Source: an uncultured Pirellulaceae bacterium (GTDB taxonomy: Bacteria > Planctomycetota > Planctomycetia > Pirellulales > Pirellulaceae). From it: a DNA stretch of 37,855 bases. A program made the translations under genes and the position numbers. Under the pieces are notes generated by a model. It had not been told where the DNA came from, did not search any database, and was given only the letters and a program-made list of their open reading frames with translations. Positions within the stretch are counted from its first letter, which is position 1, and each line of letters begins with the position of its first letter. The DNA is taken from contig CALFWL010000060.1 in NCBI GenBank assembly GCA_937928215.1, positions 1 through 37,855 of the forward strand, given 5' to 3'. This document shows, in pieces, positions 1 through 11,154 of the stretch.

Positions 1-2
1 GT

Positions 3-119
3 TTCCACGGTCGCGGACTGCCCCGAGCCCGCAGCGAAACGGGCCTACTGATCCTCGCTCAGAACCTTCTGCGTCTGGATAAACTCCAACGCAACGCCGC
101 AAAACCCGAAAAAACGTGA
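3..119 (+). CDS. 3' end of an unidentified plus-strand gene cut by the window edge
   Basis: One frame stays open from the first bases to a TGA at 117-119. It gives a basic, helix-rich tail of 38 residues ending in LRLDKLQRNAAKPEKT; the other two plus frames stop sooner. The pattern GLLILAQNLLRLDKL is weakly reminiscent of the C-terminal helix of DDE transposases, but this is an impression only and too short for an assignment. A GC-rich inverted repeat (GCCGGG...CCCGGC, 154-172) follows 35 bases after the stop and could end its transcript; it has no T-run. The next gene (epmA) converges on it from the other strand. Confidence 0.35.
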   Translation, partial: FHGRGLPRARSETGLLILAQNLLRLDKLQRNAAKPEKT

Positions 120-260
120 CTCAAAAAGCTGCACGACCTCTGATATTTGCGTTGCCGGGAGTCCGACCCGGCGGAGCTGGATGCTTGGTCAATAAGACGG
201 GGAGCGGGCGGAGCCTTCCCCTCCCTGATATTGCTTCTGCTCTTTCGTCCAAGGCACGAT

Positions 261-1259
261 TCATGCTCGCTCAATCGGGAACGCGATCACGTCGCTGATT
301 GATTCGGCTTTTAGTGCCAGCATCACCAAGCGATCGACTCCCAACGCGACGCCTGCACATGCGGGCAAACCGTGCTGCATGGCTTGAAGTAAACGGCTGG
401 TTTCCGGAAGACGTTTTTCTCCATCGCTCGCTCGGCCTTCATTGTTGACTTTACTTCTGCAAGAAAGCTCAGCGGGGTCGAGCAGTTCGTGATATCCGTT
501 GGCCAGTTCGACCCCGTCCACGTAAATCTCAAAACGCTCGGCAACGCCTTCGTCAGATCGAACAATTGCCAACGCCGACTGACTGGCGGGCCAATCGTAG
601 ATCATTTTAGGCTCGGGCGTTTTCGCCAACGCGGGTTCAACGACCGATGTCAGCAACAAGTTCAGCCAGTCGTCGCGATTCACGCTGTCACTGAAACCGG
701 TCGAATCGACGCTGAATGAATCGCACGCTTGTCGAAGTTCTTCGATGCTGGCCGAAATTGCATCGATGCGGACGTACTGATCGAAGGCATCAGCATAAGT
801 CAGTCGAACGGTGGGAGGTCGATCGAGGATCGTTTCTACCAATTCGGCCAGCAAGTTCATTCCTGCTTGCATGTCGTCGCCCACTTGGTACCACTCAAGC
901 ATCGTAAATTCGGGGTTGTGAATCGACCCCCGTTCTTCGCGGCGAAACGCTTTGCAAATTTGATAGATCGCGGTCGCTCCACCGGCCAACAACCTCTTCA
1001 TGGAAAACTCAGGCGACGTTTGCAGCCAGAAGGGCATTGCGGCACCGTCGGCGCGGCCCATTACCGCGTTTGAATCAACTTCAATCGGATGGAGATGTCG
1101 GTCTACCACCGTATCACGAGAAAGCAACGGCGTTTCAACATGGATAAACTGACGCCGCCGGAAAAACTGATGGACACGGTCCAGAATGTCTGATCGAGCC
1201 TTCAAGTTTTCGATGGACGCCGTCGATAGAAAGTCAGCCAGTTTGGATCGAGTAACCAT
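261..1259 (-). CDS. epmA: EF-P lysine lysyltransferase EpmA (GenX/PoxA, LysRS-like)
   Basis: A 332-aa protein consisting of only a class II lysyl-tRNA synthetase catalytic domain, with no anticodon-binding OB domain, the architecture and length of EpmA (about 325 aa in E. coli). Visible are LQTSPEFSMKRLL (79-91), class II motif 2 with FRREER and HNPEFTMLEWY (105-124), ELANGYHEL (251-259) and motif 3 GVALGVDRL (303-311, Arg310). In the known family it activates (R)-beta-lysine and attaches it to a conserved lysine of elongation factor P, relieving stalling at polyproline. The start ATG at 1259 gives the normal length. It is divergent from kdsB, with 118 bp between the preferred starts. No efp or epmB is in this window. 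A free-standing lysyl-tRNA synthetase is unlikely because of the missing OB domain. Confidence 0.9.
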   Translation of the reverse strand: MVTRSKLADFLSTASIENLKARSDILDRVHQFFRRRQFIHVETPLLSRDTVVDRHLHPIEVDSNAVMGRADGAAMPFWLQTSPEFSMKRLLAGGATAIYQICKAFRREERGSIHNPEFTMLEWYQVGDDMQAGMNLLAELVETILDRPPTVRLTYADAFDQYVRIDAISASIEELRQACDSFSVDSTGFSDSVNRDDWLNLLLTSVVEPALAKTPEPKMIYDWPASQSALAIVRSDEGVAERFEIYVDGVELANGYHELLDPAELSCRSKVNNEGRASDGEKRLPETSRLLQAMQHGLPACAGVALGVDRLVMLALKAESISDVIAFPIERA

Positions 1260-1377
1260 GTTGCCGGTTCGGATTTATCTTGTTGGATTCCGCTGACGTG
1301 AATGACACTCGCAGCGATCACGAGTATCATTGGATCACGCGTTATCTTACCAGAACTCGCTTCAACTGGTCGCTCGC

Positions 1378-2136
1378 TTGAAAACACTGATTGTCATCCC
1401 TGCTCGATTGGCATCGACTCGATTGCCACGGAAACTCCTGCTTGCGAAAACTGGCAAAACGCTGATTGAGCACACCTATTTGGCAGCCCGAGGAAGTCGA
1501 AAAGCTAGTGAGATCATCGTGGCGGCGGACGATGGCCAAATCGTGACTGCGGTCGAAGGCTTCGGCGGTAACGCTCGGCTGACAAGTGCCGATCACCTTA
1601 GCGGCACCGACCGAGTGGCTGAGATCGCGGCGGCATGTCCCGAATTTGACCTGATCTGCAACGTCCAAGGAGATGAACCCGAACTTCCGGGGGACGCGAT
1701 CGATCTTGCCATTGGTTTGTTGGAGCGGGACGCCGGCGCGGCGATGGCGACTTTGGCGACGCCCATCCGATCCCCCGAGCAATTGAGCGATCCGAATTGT
1801 GTCAAAGTAATCGCCGATGCGAACGGGCGAGCAATGTATTTCAGTCGCAGCCCGCTTCCGTTCCCTCGACAATGGCAGTCTGACGATTGGAAAAGCCTTG
1901 AGGCTGACTCGGCGGCTCCATTTTCGCAACATATTGGGCTGTACGTTTACCGACGAGATTTTTTGCTGCAAATTCCAGATCTTCCCGTCCCCGACTGTGA
2001 GCGAATCGAGTCGCTGGAACAATTACGAGTCCTTCACGCGGGGCATAAAATCGTAGTCGGAATGGTTGATCATCCCGTTGTCGGAATCGACACGGCAGCT
2101 GATTATGCGGCGTTTGTCAGCCGACAGACAAGCTGA
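1378..2136 (+). CDS. kdsB: 3-deoxy-manno-octulosonate cytidylyltransferase (CMP-KDO synthetase)
   Basis: Makes CMP-KDO from KDO and CTP, the activated sugar for the LPS inner core, in the cytoplasm. The N-terminus from the TTG at 1378 reads MKTLIVIPARLASTRLPRK, the family's nucleotide-binding signature. NVQGDEP and YFSRSPLPFPR follow, and HIGLYVYRRDFL and ERIESLEQLR lie near the C-terminus. Starting at 1378 gives 252 aa, close to E. coli KdsB (248 aa). The frame is open upstream to another TTG at 1330, which would add 16 residues of no family character. There is no convincing Shine-Dalgarno for either start. pyrG follows 54 bp downstream on the same strand and supplies the CTP that KdsB uses, so a functional pairing is plausible. 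Presence of the gene implies a KDO-containing LPS. Confidence 0.93.
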   Translation: MKTLIVIPARLASTRLPRKLLLAKTGKTLIEHTYLAARGSRKASEIIVAADDGQIVTAVEGFGGNARLTSADHLSGTDRVAEIAAACPEFDLICNVQGDEPELPGDAIDLAIGLLERDAGAAMATLATPIRSPEQLSDPNCVKVIADANGRAMYFSRSPLPFPRQWQSDDWKSLEADSAAPFSQHIGLYVYRRDFLLQIPDLPVPDCERIESLEQLRVLHAGHKIVVGMVDHPVVGIDTAADYAAFVSRQTS

Positions 2137-2190
2137 TAAAATCCTGCCTCTTTACAGATCCGTCGGACTTTTTTTAAGCGCTGCCAATTC

Positions 2191-3798
2191 ATGACCAAAC
2201 ATATCTTTGTCACCGGTGGCGTCGTCAGTTCTCTGGGAAAAGGGCTGACCAGTGCGTCGGTTGGGATGCTCTTGGAGCAGAGCGGCCTGAGCGTCCGGAT
2301 GCAGAAACTGGACCCTTATATTAACGTCGACCCAGGGACGATGAGCCCCTATCAACACGGTGAAGTTTACGTGCTGGACGACGGCAGCGAAACGGATCTG
2401 GACTTGGGCCATTACGAACGATTCACTCACGGCCCGTTGACTCGTGATTCCAATTACACGACCGGCCAAATCTACTTGAACGTGATCGAAAAGGAGCGGC
2501 GGGGCGAGTTTTTGGGCAAAACCGTTCAGGTGATTCCGCACATTACCAACGAGATCAAATCCTGCATTGCTGCGATCGCGGAAGATGATGTTGATGTCGT
2601 TATCACCGAAATTGGCGGCACCGTAGGCGACATTGAAAGCCTGCCCTTCATGGAAGCGATTCGTCAATTCTCGCTGGACGTCGGGAAAGAAAACTGTCTG
2701 TACATGCACTTGACGCTGGTACCGTATTTGAAGGCGGCTGGCGAACTGAAAACAAAGCCGACTCAGCACTCGGTCGGCTTGTTGCGACAGATTGGTATTC
2801 AACCCGATATTTTGATTTGCCGCACCGAACGAAGCCTGGCCGCCGACGATCGAGAAAAGATCGCTTCATTCTGTAACGTTCCCGTCCAGCACGTGATCGA
2901 AGAGAAGGACAAGGACTTTTCAATTTACGAGGTGCCACTGAGCCTCGTCGAGAACAAGTTGGACTCGATCATCATCAAACAGTTGGGCTTGAAGCGTAAG
3001 CCGCTCAACCTTGAAAAGTGGCGTGACCTGTTGCATCGATTGCGAAACCCAGAAACAGAACTCAGCATCGCCGTGGTTGGAAAATACGCAGAACACAAGG
3101 ACGCTTACAAATCCATTTACGAATCCATCGATCACGCCGGGATGGAAAACCATGCTCAGGTTCGCATCGGCAGCATCCAAAGCGAAGTGATTGAGCGCGA
3201 CGGACCCGAACGAGTACTAAGCGGATACGACGGCGTGTTGATCCCTGGCGGATTCGGCGAACGTGGAACGGAAGGGAAGGTCGAAGCCATTCGGTGGGCG
3301 CGCGAGCGAGCGATTCCGTTTTTCGGAATTTGCCTCGGGATGCAATGTGCCGTAATTGAGTTTGCTCGCAATGTCGCCGGACTGGAAGGTGCGAACTCGA
3401 CCGAGTTCGATAAAAATACCAGTCACCCCGTTATCGGATTGCTCGACGAACAACAGAACATTACAGACAAAGGCGGCACGATGCGACTGGGTGCGATGGA
3501 TGCAAAAGTGCTTGCGGGAAGCCGGTCACTGGATTGCTACGGAAGCCAAAAAGTCAGCGAGCGGCACCGACACCGCTATGAATTCAACAACGACTATCGG
3601 CAACAGCTTCAAGATGCCGGCCTGACGATCGCCGCGACCAGCGAAGATGGTTCCTTGGTCGAGATCGTCGAGATAGCCGACCATCCATGGTTTGTCGCGG
3701 TTCAGTTTCATCCTGAGTTCAAGTCGAAGCCGACCGAGGCGCACCCGCTGTTCTCAGGATTCGTCCAAGCGGCCGCGCGCCGGACTCAGTCAAAGTGA
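2191..3798 (+). CDS. pyrG: CTP synthase (glutamine hydrolysing)
   Basis: Converts UTP to CTP using ATP and glutamine, the last step of pyrimidine nucleotide synthesis. At 535 aa it has normal family length. The synthetase domain (about 1-265) begins [18 protein letters not shown] with the P-loop-like motif. The C-terminal class I glutamine amidotransferase domain (about 290-530) shows the nucleophile Cys381 in FFGICLGMQ, the oxyanion region [13 protein letters not shown], and His507/Glu509 in [10 protein letters not shown]. All catalytic residues seen are intact. It lies 54 bp after kdsB and 80 bp before the DUF1844 gene, all on the plus strand, so the three may be co-transcribed. The ATG at 2191 is followed immediately by the conserved N-terminus. 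Confidence 0.98.
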   Translation: MTKHIFVTGGVVSSLGKGLTSASVGMLLEQSGLSVRMQKLDPYINVDPGTMSPYQHGEVYVLDDGSETDLDLGHYERFTHGPLTRDSNYTTGQIYLNVIEKERRGEFLGKTVQVIPHITNEIKSCIAAIAEDDVDVVITEIGGTVGDIESLPFMEAIRQFSLDVGKENCLYMHLTLVPYLKAAGELKTKPTQHSVGLLRQIGIQPDILICRTERSLAADDREKIASFCNVPVQHVIEEKDKDFSIYEVPLSLVENKLDSIIIKQLGLKRKPLNLEKWRDLLHRLRNPETELSIAVVGKYAEHKDAYKSIYESIDHAGMENHAQVRIGSIQSEVIERDGPERVLSGYDGVLIPGGFGERGTEGKVEAIRWARERAIPFFGICLGMQCAVIEFARNVAGLEGANSTEFDKNTSHPVIGLLDEQQNITDKGGTMRLGAMDAKVLAGSRSLDCYGSQKVSERHRHRYEFNNDYRQQLQDAGLTIAATSEDGSLVEIVEIADHPWFVAVQFHPEFKSKPTEAHPLFSGFVQAAARRTQSK

Positions 3799-3865
3799 AG
3801 GCGCGACCAAATCAGTCAGATTGAAATCCGGGCAAAGTAAAACTCATCTAAAAAGATTTGAAAAC

Positions 3866-3871
3866 GAGGAG
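3866..3871 (+). promoter_or_regulatory. Shine-Dalgarno GAGGAG that sets the start of the DUF1844 gene
   Basis: GAGGAG lies 7 bases before the GTG at 3879. It therefore supports GTG 3879 over the in-frame TTG at 3858, which lies upstream of this site. A motif this clear is unusual here, since most genes in the window lack one. Confidence 0.75.
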
Positions 3872-3878
3872 CATACCC

Positions 3879-4313
3879 GTGGCGGACGAAGAAGAACCCA
3901 AAATCATTGTGGACGACGACTGGAAATCCCAAGTGGAGCAGGAAAAGGAGCAGCTCAAAAACCAGGAGGCGGCAGAACCGTCATCGGACGCTGAAGAAAC
4001 GTTTCCGCAGGAGATGCCTCCCGCTTCGTTTCCCATGTTAGTCTCCACACTGGCGACTCAAGCCATGGCCAGCATGGGAATGCTTCCCGACCCTCGTACT
4101 GGACAGGCGAGCGCTCACAAGCCGATGGCAAAACACTTTATCGACACACTTGGGATGCTTCAGGACAAAACGTCGGGCAACCTCGCGGAAGAAGAGTCCA
4201 CGATGCTGCGAGACACACTGCACCAACTGCGGATGGCGTATATGGCGGTACCCGACGCTCCTCCACCGGAATCGAAGCCAGAGGAAAAAAAATCCTCAAT
4301 TGAGTTACCCTAA
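3879..4313 (+). CDS. DUF1844 domain protein
   Basis: A 144-aa acidic soluble protein. Residues 1-45 are Glu/Asp-rich and probably disordered. The DUF1844 core (about 50-120) contains ASFPMLVSTLATQAMASMG, then a helix with MAKHFIDTLGMLQDKT and a final helix EEESTMLRDTLHQLRMAYM, which together are characteristic of the family. The tail is Pro/Glu/Lys-rich. The function of DUF1844 is not established; the family is widespread in planctomycetes and some deltaproteobacteria. GTG 3879 was chosen because it sits 7 bases after GAGGAG. It is downstream of pyrG on the same strand. No signal peptide or membrane segment is visible. Confidence 0.85.
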   Translation: MADEEEPKIIVDDDWKSQVEQEKEQLKNQEAAEPSSDAEETFPQEMPPASFPMLVSTLATQAMASMGMLPDPRTGQASAHKPMAKHFIDTLGMLQDKTSGNLAEEESTMLRDTLHQLRMAYMAVPDAPPPESKPEEKKSSIELP

Positions 4314-4431
4314 CGTCCGGTTACGATAGTGGGACGTGAGGTCTGATGTCGTTCTATCAAACATGATTTTGCCATCGTCTGCCATCCATCCATCTGCCAA
4401 ACGCTGATCACCAACACCAGGAAACGAACTC

Positions 4432-5988
4432 ATGGCACGCCGTCGGAAACGAAGAAGTCGCGAGAAGGATGATGCCATTCAAGGCAAGCGCCGCACCAGT
4501 TCTTCCGGCGCGAATTTTCTGTCGTTTATTCTAGGGATGGCGACGACGGTGACACTGGTCCTGTGGGGCTATTCGGTACTCAATTCCGATCACGCCCAGG
4601 CCGACATGGCGCCTGCCGCAGTGACGGAAAGTAATGGTGCGCTGGGAGAGAACTATGACGAAATCGACGCCTTGATGGAGTCCAAAGTGCCGTCGGAAGT
4701 CTCGGCGAAGTTGATGGAGCTCAACAATTGGCCTCGCAACGCCGAGTTGCCAGTTCGAGTCAGTGCGAATCGAAACCGCGAACGGGTCGCCAAAAAGCTC
4801 TTGCGTATGAATGGACTCCGAGAAACGGACCGCGAATTCGCAATCGAATCTTTGATCGAGGCACTATCGGCGATCTACGGGATGGATTTACTTCACGATT
4901 TGCGCGATGACCAAATCGGCTCTCAGCTGAAGGAAGTTGCCGATCAACATCTCAACGATACAAATAGTCAGGTCGTTCGATCGGCCAATCTGGCGTTGCT
5001 TAAATATTACGCGTTTGAGTACGTCAAGTATCGAAAAGACGAACAATACCAAAACGAACAATACCAAGCATTGGAAGATTCGCTTTTCAAGGTGATGGCC
5101 GATTACTCGGACGACGGATATGCCGTTTCGAACGTAAAGTTGATTTTCAAAAGCCTGATGCGACTGCATCCGGAAGTCTGCGTGAAACTGACCGATCTGT
5201 TGGTCAAAAAACGATCAGAATACGCCGGCACAAAAGCGGAGCAACTGGTGGCCGACCTTGCTGATGCTTCGCTCTTGTTTGGAGCACGTTACCCGTCGAT
5301 GTTCGAAAATCGATGGGTGAACGGACAAGCGGGTCGAGATGAATTGTTTCGCACCTCGCTGAAGTTGCTGTCCGACAAATCGACCGGGAGAAAAGTAGTT
5401 GATCAGGTAGACATCGTGGCGCAATGGTTCGAACAGCAGAACAAGCTGACTCAAGCCCGGCAGATTTACCAGACCATGCTTGACAAGGCTGAGCGCTCCG
5501 GCAAACCGCAGGCGACAGAAACAGCCCGACGTCTGGGGCAAAACGGCCTGACTCGGTGTGATGCATTTGGCAATCCGGCGGACTTTTCCGGGATTGACAT
5601 CCGAGGGCGTCGCATTTCCTCGGGACGATTCGCAGGAAGAATCGTTGCCGTCATTTTCTGGTCTTTGAAAAATGCGAGGTCGCAGCGGGAATTGATCCAG
5701 TTGCATCAAGAAAAGACTCAGTACACAAGCCTGCCCGCAGATATCATTGCCATCTGTATTGACGAACAACCGGGGCGTGAGTTCGGGAAAATTGCCAGCC
5801 AACTATCTCAATTTCTCTCGGTTGACCCAGCATGCTACGCGACCGAAGGAATCCCGTTCACCAAACAGATACCGGTCACTCGCATTCCGCACATTTTATT
5901 GATCGATCAGCAGGGAATTATCTCGGACACCAACGTGCCCAGTGACAATTTAAGAGCTCACATTGAACACTTGGCCGCCAAACGATAG
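4432..5988 (+). CDS. Membrane-anchored protein with C-terminal thioredoxin-like domain lacking CXXC
   Basis: 518 aa. A very basic N-terminus (MARRRKRRSREK) precedes one hydrophobic segment at about 27-48 (FLSFILGMATTVTLVLWGY), suggesting a type II anchor with the rest in the periplasm. Residues 75-370 are helical, repeat-like and of unknown function, with a short duplication DEQYQNEQYQ near 203-212. From about 375 the sequence follows the TlpA/AhpC thioredoxin fold: GIDIRGRRISSGRFAGRIVAVIFW, then a cis-Pro region IPHILLIDQQGII near the end. At the place of WCxxC after FW410 it reads SLKNARS, so both active-site cysteines (expected at 414 and 417) are absent. Redox activity is therefore unlikely, and a binding or scaffold role is my inference. 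The gene is 118 bp after the DUF1844 gene. Confidence 0.75.
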   Translation: MARRRKRRSREKDDAIQGKRRTSSSGANFLSFILGMATTVTLVLWGYSVLNSDHAQADMAPAAVTESNGALGENYDEIDALMESKVPSEVSAKLMELNNWPRNAELPVRVSANRNRERVAKKLLRMNGLRETDREFAIESLIEALSAIYGMDLLHDLRDDQIGSQLKEVADQHLNDTNSQVVRSANLALLKYYAFEYVKYRKDEQYQNEQYQALEDSLFKVMADYSDDGYAVSNVKLIFKSLMRLHPEVCVKLTDLLVKKRSEYAGTKAEQLVADLADASLLFGARYPSMFENRWVNGQAGRDELFRTSLKLLSDKSTGRKVVDQVDIVAQWFEQQNKLTQARQIYQTMLDKAERSGKPQATETARRLGQNGLTRCDAFGNPADFSGIDIRGRRISSGRFAGRIVAVIFWSLKNARSQRELIQLHQEKTQYTSLPADIIAICIDEQPGREFGKIASQLSQFLSVDPACYATEGIPFTKQIPVTRIPHILLIDQQGIISDTNVPSDNLRAHIEHLAAKR

Positions 5989-6033
5989 AGCAAACGCGAT
6001 CGCTTGACAGCTGAAAAACTTGTTAAACCTCCG

Positions 6034-6061
6034 TGCGTTGACTGAGATTTCTCAGATCGCA
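6034..6061. terminator. Possible bidirectional terminator between converging genes
   Basis: An imperfect inverted repeat TGCG...CTGAGA-TT-TCTCAG...CGCA lies in the 78-bp gap between the thioredoxin-fold gene and the polysaccharide export gene, which converge. There is no strong T-run on either side, so this is a position-based suggestion. Confidence 0.35.
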
Positions 6062-6066
6062 ATTCA

Positions 6067-7359
6067 CTACAGCGGAGTAAAGTCGTCGAAATTGAAGGCG
6101 ACTCCCTGCTGTGGAAAGATCGCGTATAAAGTATTCGAAAGATACAAGTTCACGGCCTCACTGAGTCGCTGAATCGGCTTCTTTGGAATCAACACGATGT
6201 CAGAATCACGCAACCAGATTTCATCCGACGGGTGTGGCTTCTTGCCCAACAAAGCACCCGCGAGGTCCAGTTTGGTCGCCGTTAAACGCCAGTTCTGATC
6301 GCGACGAAACACGATGATCTGACGCAGGTTTCCTCCGGGGTTGAATCCACCCGCCAGTGCGACAGCCTGCATCGCGGTGGTTGGACCGACCAGCTCAAAA
6401 CGGCCAGGCTGATCGACTTCACCAACGACGTAGGCAAATCGAGGGGCTCGGTCAATCAAGATGGGAGTAACTTCGACACCGCGAATCTTCAATCGATAAC
6501 GTGCGTTTACTTCTCGCCCGATTTCCGCTAACGTCAATCCGATTGCGGGGACGCTTCCCACCAATGGAAGCTGCACGGTTCCATCGGGTGAAACCGTTGC
6601 TTGCCGAACTTGACCGCCCTGACCGGCAGTTGCGTCCACCGATTGAATCAAGTCACGCAACGGCGTATCACTTTCAGTGACTTGAACAACGATTGCCGGG
6701 TTTTTCACGTATTTGGTGTACTTGTCATTCAGTTCACGCTGTAGATCACTCACCGTTTTTCCTGCGACACGAACGCGTCCGATCAACGACAACGAAATCG
6801 TTCCATCTGACAGAACAGTGATGTCCTCCTGTGACAAACTGCTGTCAATCGCGGAAGTGATTTGAATCACGTCACCAACGTACAACTGGTACGGCTCCAT
6901 CGATTTTTCGCGAGTGAGCAAGTAAACGAACTCCAACTGATCGTTGACTCGCAATCGATATTCACCAACATGCGGCGTCCGATGTGGTCCGATGTACTCG
7001 CCGTACCCGAACGCTTCCCAAGGAACAGAACCGGCGTTTGCCCATCCCGATTCTTTGCCCATCCCGGTTTTGGAAAACTGATCCACGCCGTTAAGCGACT
7101 TGCCACCGCCGTCACATCCAGCACTGCCACAGCCTCCACCACAATTGGCGTCTGAACAGCAACCGGTGTTGCCGTTGAATCCTCCCAGCCATTGAATTTG
7201 CTGTAGACCGGACGCCTCGGTGGCGGCACTACCGATTCTATTTGCGGTATTCAGTTGACCGCTGTCCTGACCCAATACCGGTAGCGTCAACAAGCTGAAA
7301 ACAACAAGTAGGGAGAAGAATAGTTTTTCTCGGACAGAAACATGGAACAATTTGTTCAT
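6067..7359 (-). CDS. Wza-like polysaccharide export protein (Poly_export/SLBB)
   Basis: 430 aa with an N-terminal Sec signal (hydrophobic LFFSLLVVFSLLTLPVLG, cleavage near residue 30). A linker follows with a cysteine cluster CCSDANCGGGCGSAGC (Cys67, 68, 73, 77, 82). Then come two export-type beta units: YQLYVGDVIQI...LSDGTISLSLIGRVRVAGKTVSDL (about 158-230) and VSPDGTVQLPLVGSVPAIGLTLAEI (about 256-280). An SLBB unit follows, FAYVVGEVDQPGRFELVGPTTAMQAVALAGGF (about 309-340). Proteins of this family form the outer-membrane or periplasmic channel for capsule and exopolysaccharide. No lipobox Cys is present after the signal, unlike E. coli Wza. It lies 76 bp downstream of the TPR gene on the same strand, probably one transcript. 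No glycosyltransferases or Wzc kinase are nearby, so it appears to be an isolated export gene. Confidence 0.85.
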   Translation of the reverse strand: MNKLFHVSVREKLFFSLLVVFSLLTLPVLGQDSGQLNTANRIGSAATEASGLQQIQWLGGFNGNTGCCSDANCGGGCGSAGCDGGGKSLNGVDQFSKTGMGKESGWANAGSVPWEAFGYGEYIGPHRTPHVGEYRLRVNDQLEFVYLLTREKSMEPYQLYVGDVIQITSAIDSSLSQEDITVLSDGTISLSLIGRVRVAGKTVSDLQRELNDKYTKYVKNPAIVVQVTESDTPLRDLIQSVDATAGQGGQVRQATVSPDGTVQLPLVGSVPAIGLTLAEIGREVNARYRLKIRGVEVTPILIDRAPRFAYVVGEVDQPGRFELVGPTTAMQAVALAGGFNPGGNLRQIIVFRRDQNWRLTATKLDLAGALLGKKPHPSDEIWLRDSDIVLIPKKPIQRLSEAVNLYLSNTLYAIFPQQGVAFNFDDFTPL

Positions 7360-7435
7360 AGCTGAGTTGCCTTGTCTGGTACGGCGTAGATTCGAAAACA
7401 GCAGTAAGTGCGGCCAACAAACGGGTTACAGATTG

Positions 7436-9124
7436 TTAAAACCACTTCTTCAGATTAAAGCGTTCGGCAAATGTTTTCTTTTCAGATTCACTGTCGTCCA
7501 CCAATGCGGCTGTACGGCTGGCAGGAACAACATTGCTTGAAGCAGTCGCAGCGGTCGCCGGCGATGATTCTTGGAAATCCGCCGGGCCCACCTGATTGAA
7601 TGCCTGTTGAGGCAGCCAAGTAATCTGAGTCGAAGGTGATTGGGTCAAATCCGTTTGAGCTGCGATGGCAAACTCGGTTTGGGCCAACTGAGCCAGCCCG
7701 GCTTCGCCTTGACGGTCATGAGCCTTTGCCAGATTTTGCCAAGTCTCAGGCACTGAACGAATTTGCAGGCTTTTCTTGAACAGCCTCTCGGCCTCATTCA
7801 ACTGCCCGCTGCGAGCCAACAGCACTCCCAGTTCGTTGTAGCTACGATAATTCTGAGCGTCGCTGGACAATGCGGCTCGATGGAACACGATCGCCTTGGC
7901 AACGTCCAACGTTTCCGGCTGATGCTTCGCCATTACCGTGTGAAGTTTTCCAAGACAGAACAGGGCTTCTGCAACAACAACATTGTTGCCGCCGGCAAAG
8001 TTCAGTTGCTGATGAGCGAACGTGAAATACCGCTGCATCGCTTCGACTGGCGTCATGATGGCCGCCTCATGGGTACTGATGATGCGGGTCTGATGAGTCT
8101 CCAGAATCTCCGCGACGTTCATGCCAATCTGAGATTCTGCATTTCTAACGGCGAAGTCTTGTACCTCACGCAACGCTCGCATGGCTCGACTTAGAGCGGT
8201 TGTATATGCGTTCCCACCGGTCTGTAAGTCGTTGCCACGAGCAATCACGCCCAACGCACCGAAAAACTCTTGGCGAGCACCGTAGGTCGCACCGCGACGC
8301 GAAAGTGATTTTCCATACTCGACATGATGAACCGCCTCTTGAGACACACTGTCGGGCAACGTGTGATTCAATGGTGCAATGTCGTCACGCCCGTATTCAA
8401 TTTGTGAGAAATCTGGTTCGGGAAAAGTAGCCTGAAGCGACTTTGGATCGTCGAGCACGCTGCTCGAGTCCTGTTCGAATGATGCTGGCATCGATCGCTC
8501 CTGGGGAGCGTCTTCCATTTGCCCCCCCGCGCCACCCACAACAAACGGATTTTTCCGCCAGTTTCCGACTGTCGCATCCGGAAGGGGTTTCTCGCCGCCT
8601 TTCAGAACGGCTGCGAACTTGTTGTCAACACGCTGACTGTTGTCACTGCCAGCATCGGGTCCGTCGAGACTTGACGACCGTACCTCAGCCAACTCTGCCG
8701 CTGCCTGGGCCTGAGTCCGTTGTGGCGTCGAATCCAAGAAGTTAGATTCCACGTGCGAATCTGGCGTGGCGATCGATTCAATCACTTCGCTGTTGCCGGA
8801 ATCAGCTTCGTCAGAAGATGGAAGTAGCTGCTCGAAAGCCAGCTCATCTTCCAGACCATGCTCGTCATTGGGCGAAAATCGCGAGACGCTCTCCAGCAAT
8901 GGCTCCAGTTCTTCGCTGCAAGCAGTTTCCTGCTGGCAAACTTTTGTGGGCTCATTCTCAACGCTGGAAACAACGTTTTCGAGCTCATCGATGGCGCTCT
9001 CATCAACGGCAACCCTGGTCCAAGACGCGTCCAATTCAGGCTGTGCAGAGCGATTTCTACCCATCAGCCAGACGGCCAATAGTGCCGTCGCAAACAAGAA
9101 GTAGCGACCATTGAAAATACGCAT
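7436..9124 (-). CDS. Signal-anchored TPR-repeat protein
   Basis: 562 aa. An N-terminal hydrophobic segment (YFLFATALLAVWLMG, about 8-22) suggests export or a membrane anchor. Residues 25-270 are acidic, Ser/Glu-rich and low in predicted order. From about 280 the protein becomes helical and contains tetratricopeptide-like repeats, best seen at YRSYNELGVLLARSGQLNEAERLFKKSLQI and the following PETWQNLAKAHDRQGE. The upstream 250 bp to ilvD hold its presumed promoter, and GAGGGG lies 6 bases before the ATG. It is followed at 76 bp by the polysaccharide export gene, so a role in envelope or exopolysaccharide assembly is a context-based guess. I do not recognise a named family. Confidence 0.7.
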   Translation of the reverse strand: MRIFNGRYFLFATALLAVWLMGRNRSAQPELDASWTRVAVDESAIDELENVVSSVENEPTKVCQQETACSEELEPLLESVSRFSPNDEHGLEDELAFEQLLPSSDEADSGNSEVIESIATPDSHVESNFLDSTPQRTQAQAAAELAEVRSSSLDGPDAGSDNSQRVDNKFAAVLKGGEKPLPDATVGNWRKNPFVVGGAGGQMEDAPQERSMPASFEQDSSSVLDDPKSLQATFPEPDFSQIEYGRDDIAPLNHTLPDSVSQEAVHHVEYGKSLSRRGATYGARQEFFGALGVIARGNDLQTGGNAYTTALSRAMRALREVQDFAVRNAESQIGMNVAEILETHQTRIISTHEAAIMTPVEAMQRYFTFAHQQLNFAGGNNVVVAEALFCLGKLHTVMAKHQPETLDVAKAIVFHRAALSSDAQNYRSYNELGVLLARSGQLNEAERLFKKSLQIRSVPETWQNLAKAHDRQGEAGLAQLAQTEFAIAAQTDLTQSPSTQITWLPQQAFNQVGPADFQESSPATAATASSNVVPASRTAALVDDSESEKKTFAERFNLKKWF

Positions 9125-9373
9125 CGTGTGCCCCTCGGAGATACCACATTCTTCCGCTCGCCGACAAATCAGGCGAACTGCTTCGAATCCCGATGCGTTT
9201 AGAACAGATTAAGCAACCTGCTTGCGCAAAACGGATTCCGAATTCATGGTTGGTATCGACCGCGAGGGTTACAACACTTGGTGCTGCCAGTCCGCATCTA
9301 ACATTTTCTCGGATAAAGCCGACAAACTAACCCAAACAACCCCTACAATTTAACACCCGGGGTCGCAAAACGA

Positions 9374-11053
<1,680 letters not shown>

Positions 11054-11154
11054 AGAAAACTTCAAACTTAAAACGGACTGGACGTGAGAAAGAAACAGTT
11101 CTGTCTTTCCGCGATTCTGTTCCGAGAAAACTGGTCGCTGATGGACAAAACATT

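Noticed and set aside
250..266. GG-N10-GC sigma-54-like pattern at the epmA 3' end
   Set aside because: It lies across the epmA stop with no plus-strand gene starting after it; likely chance.
1342..2022. 226-aa minus-strand open frame
   Set aside because: Antisense to kdsB, which has intact family motifs; no domain seen in the shadow.
2152..2802. 216-aa minus-strand open frame
   Set aside because: Antisense to pyrG with conserved protein on the other strand.
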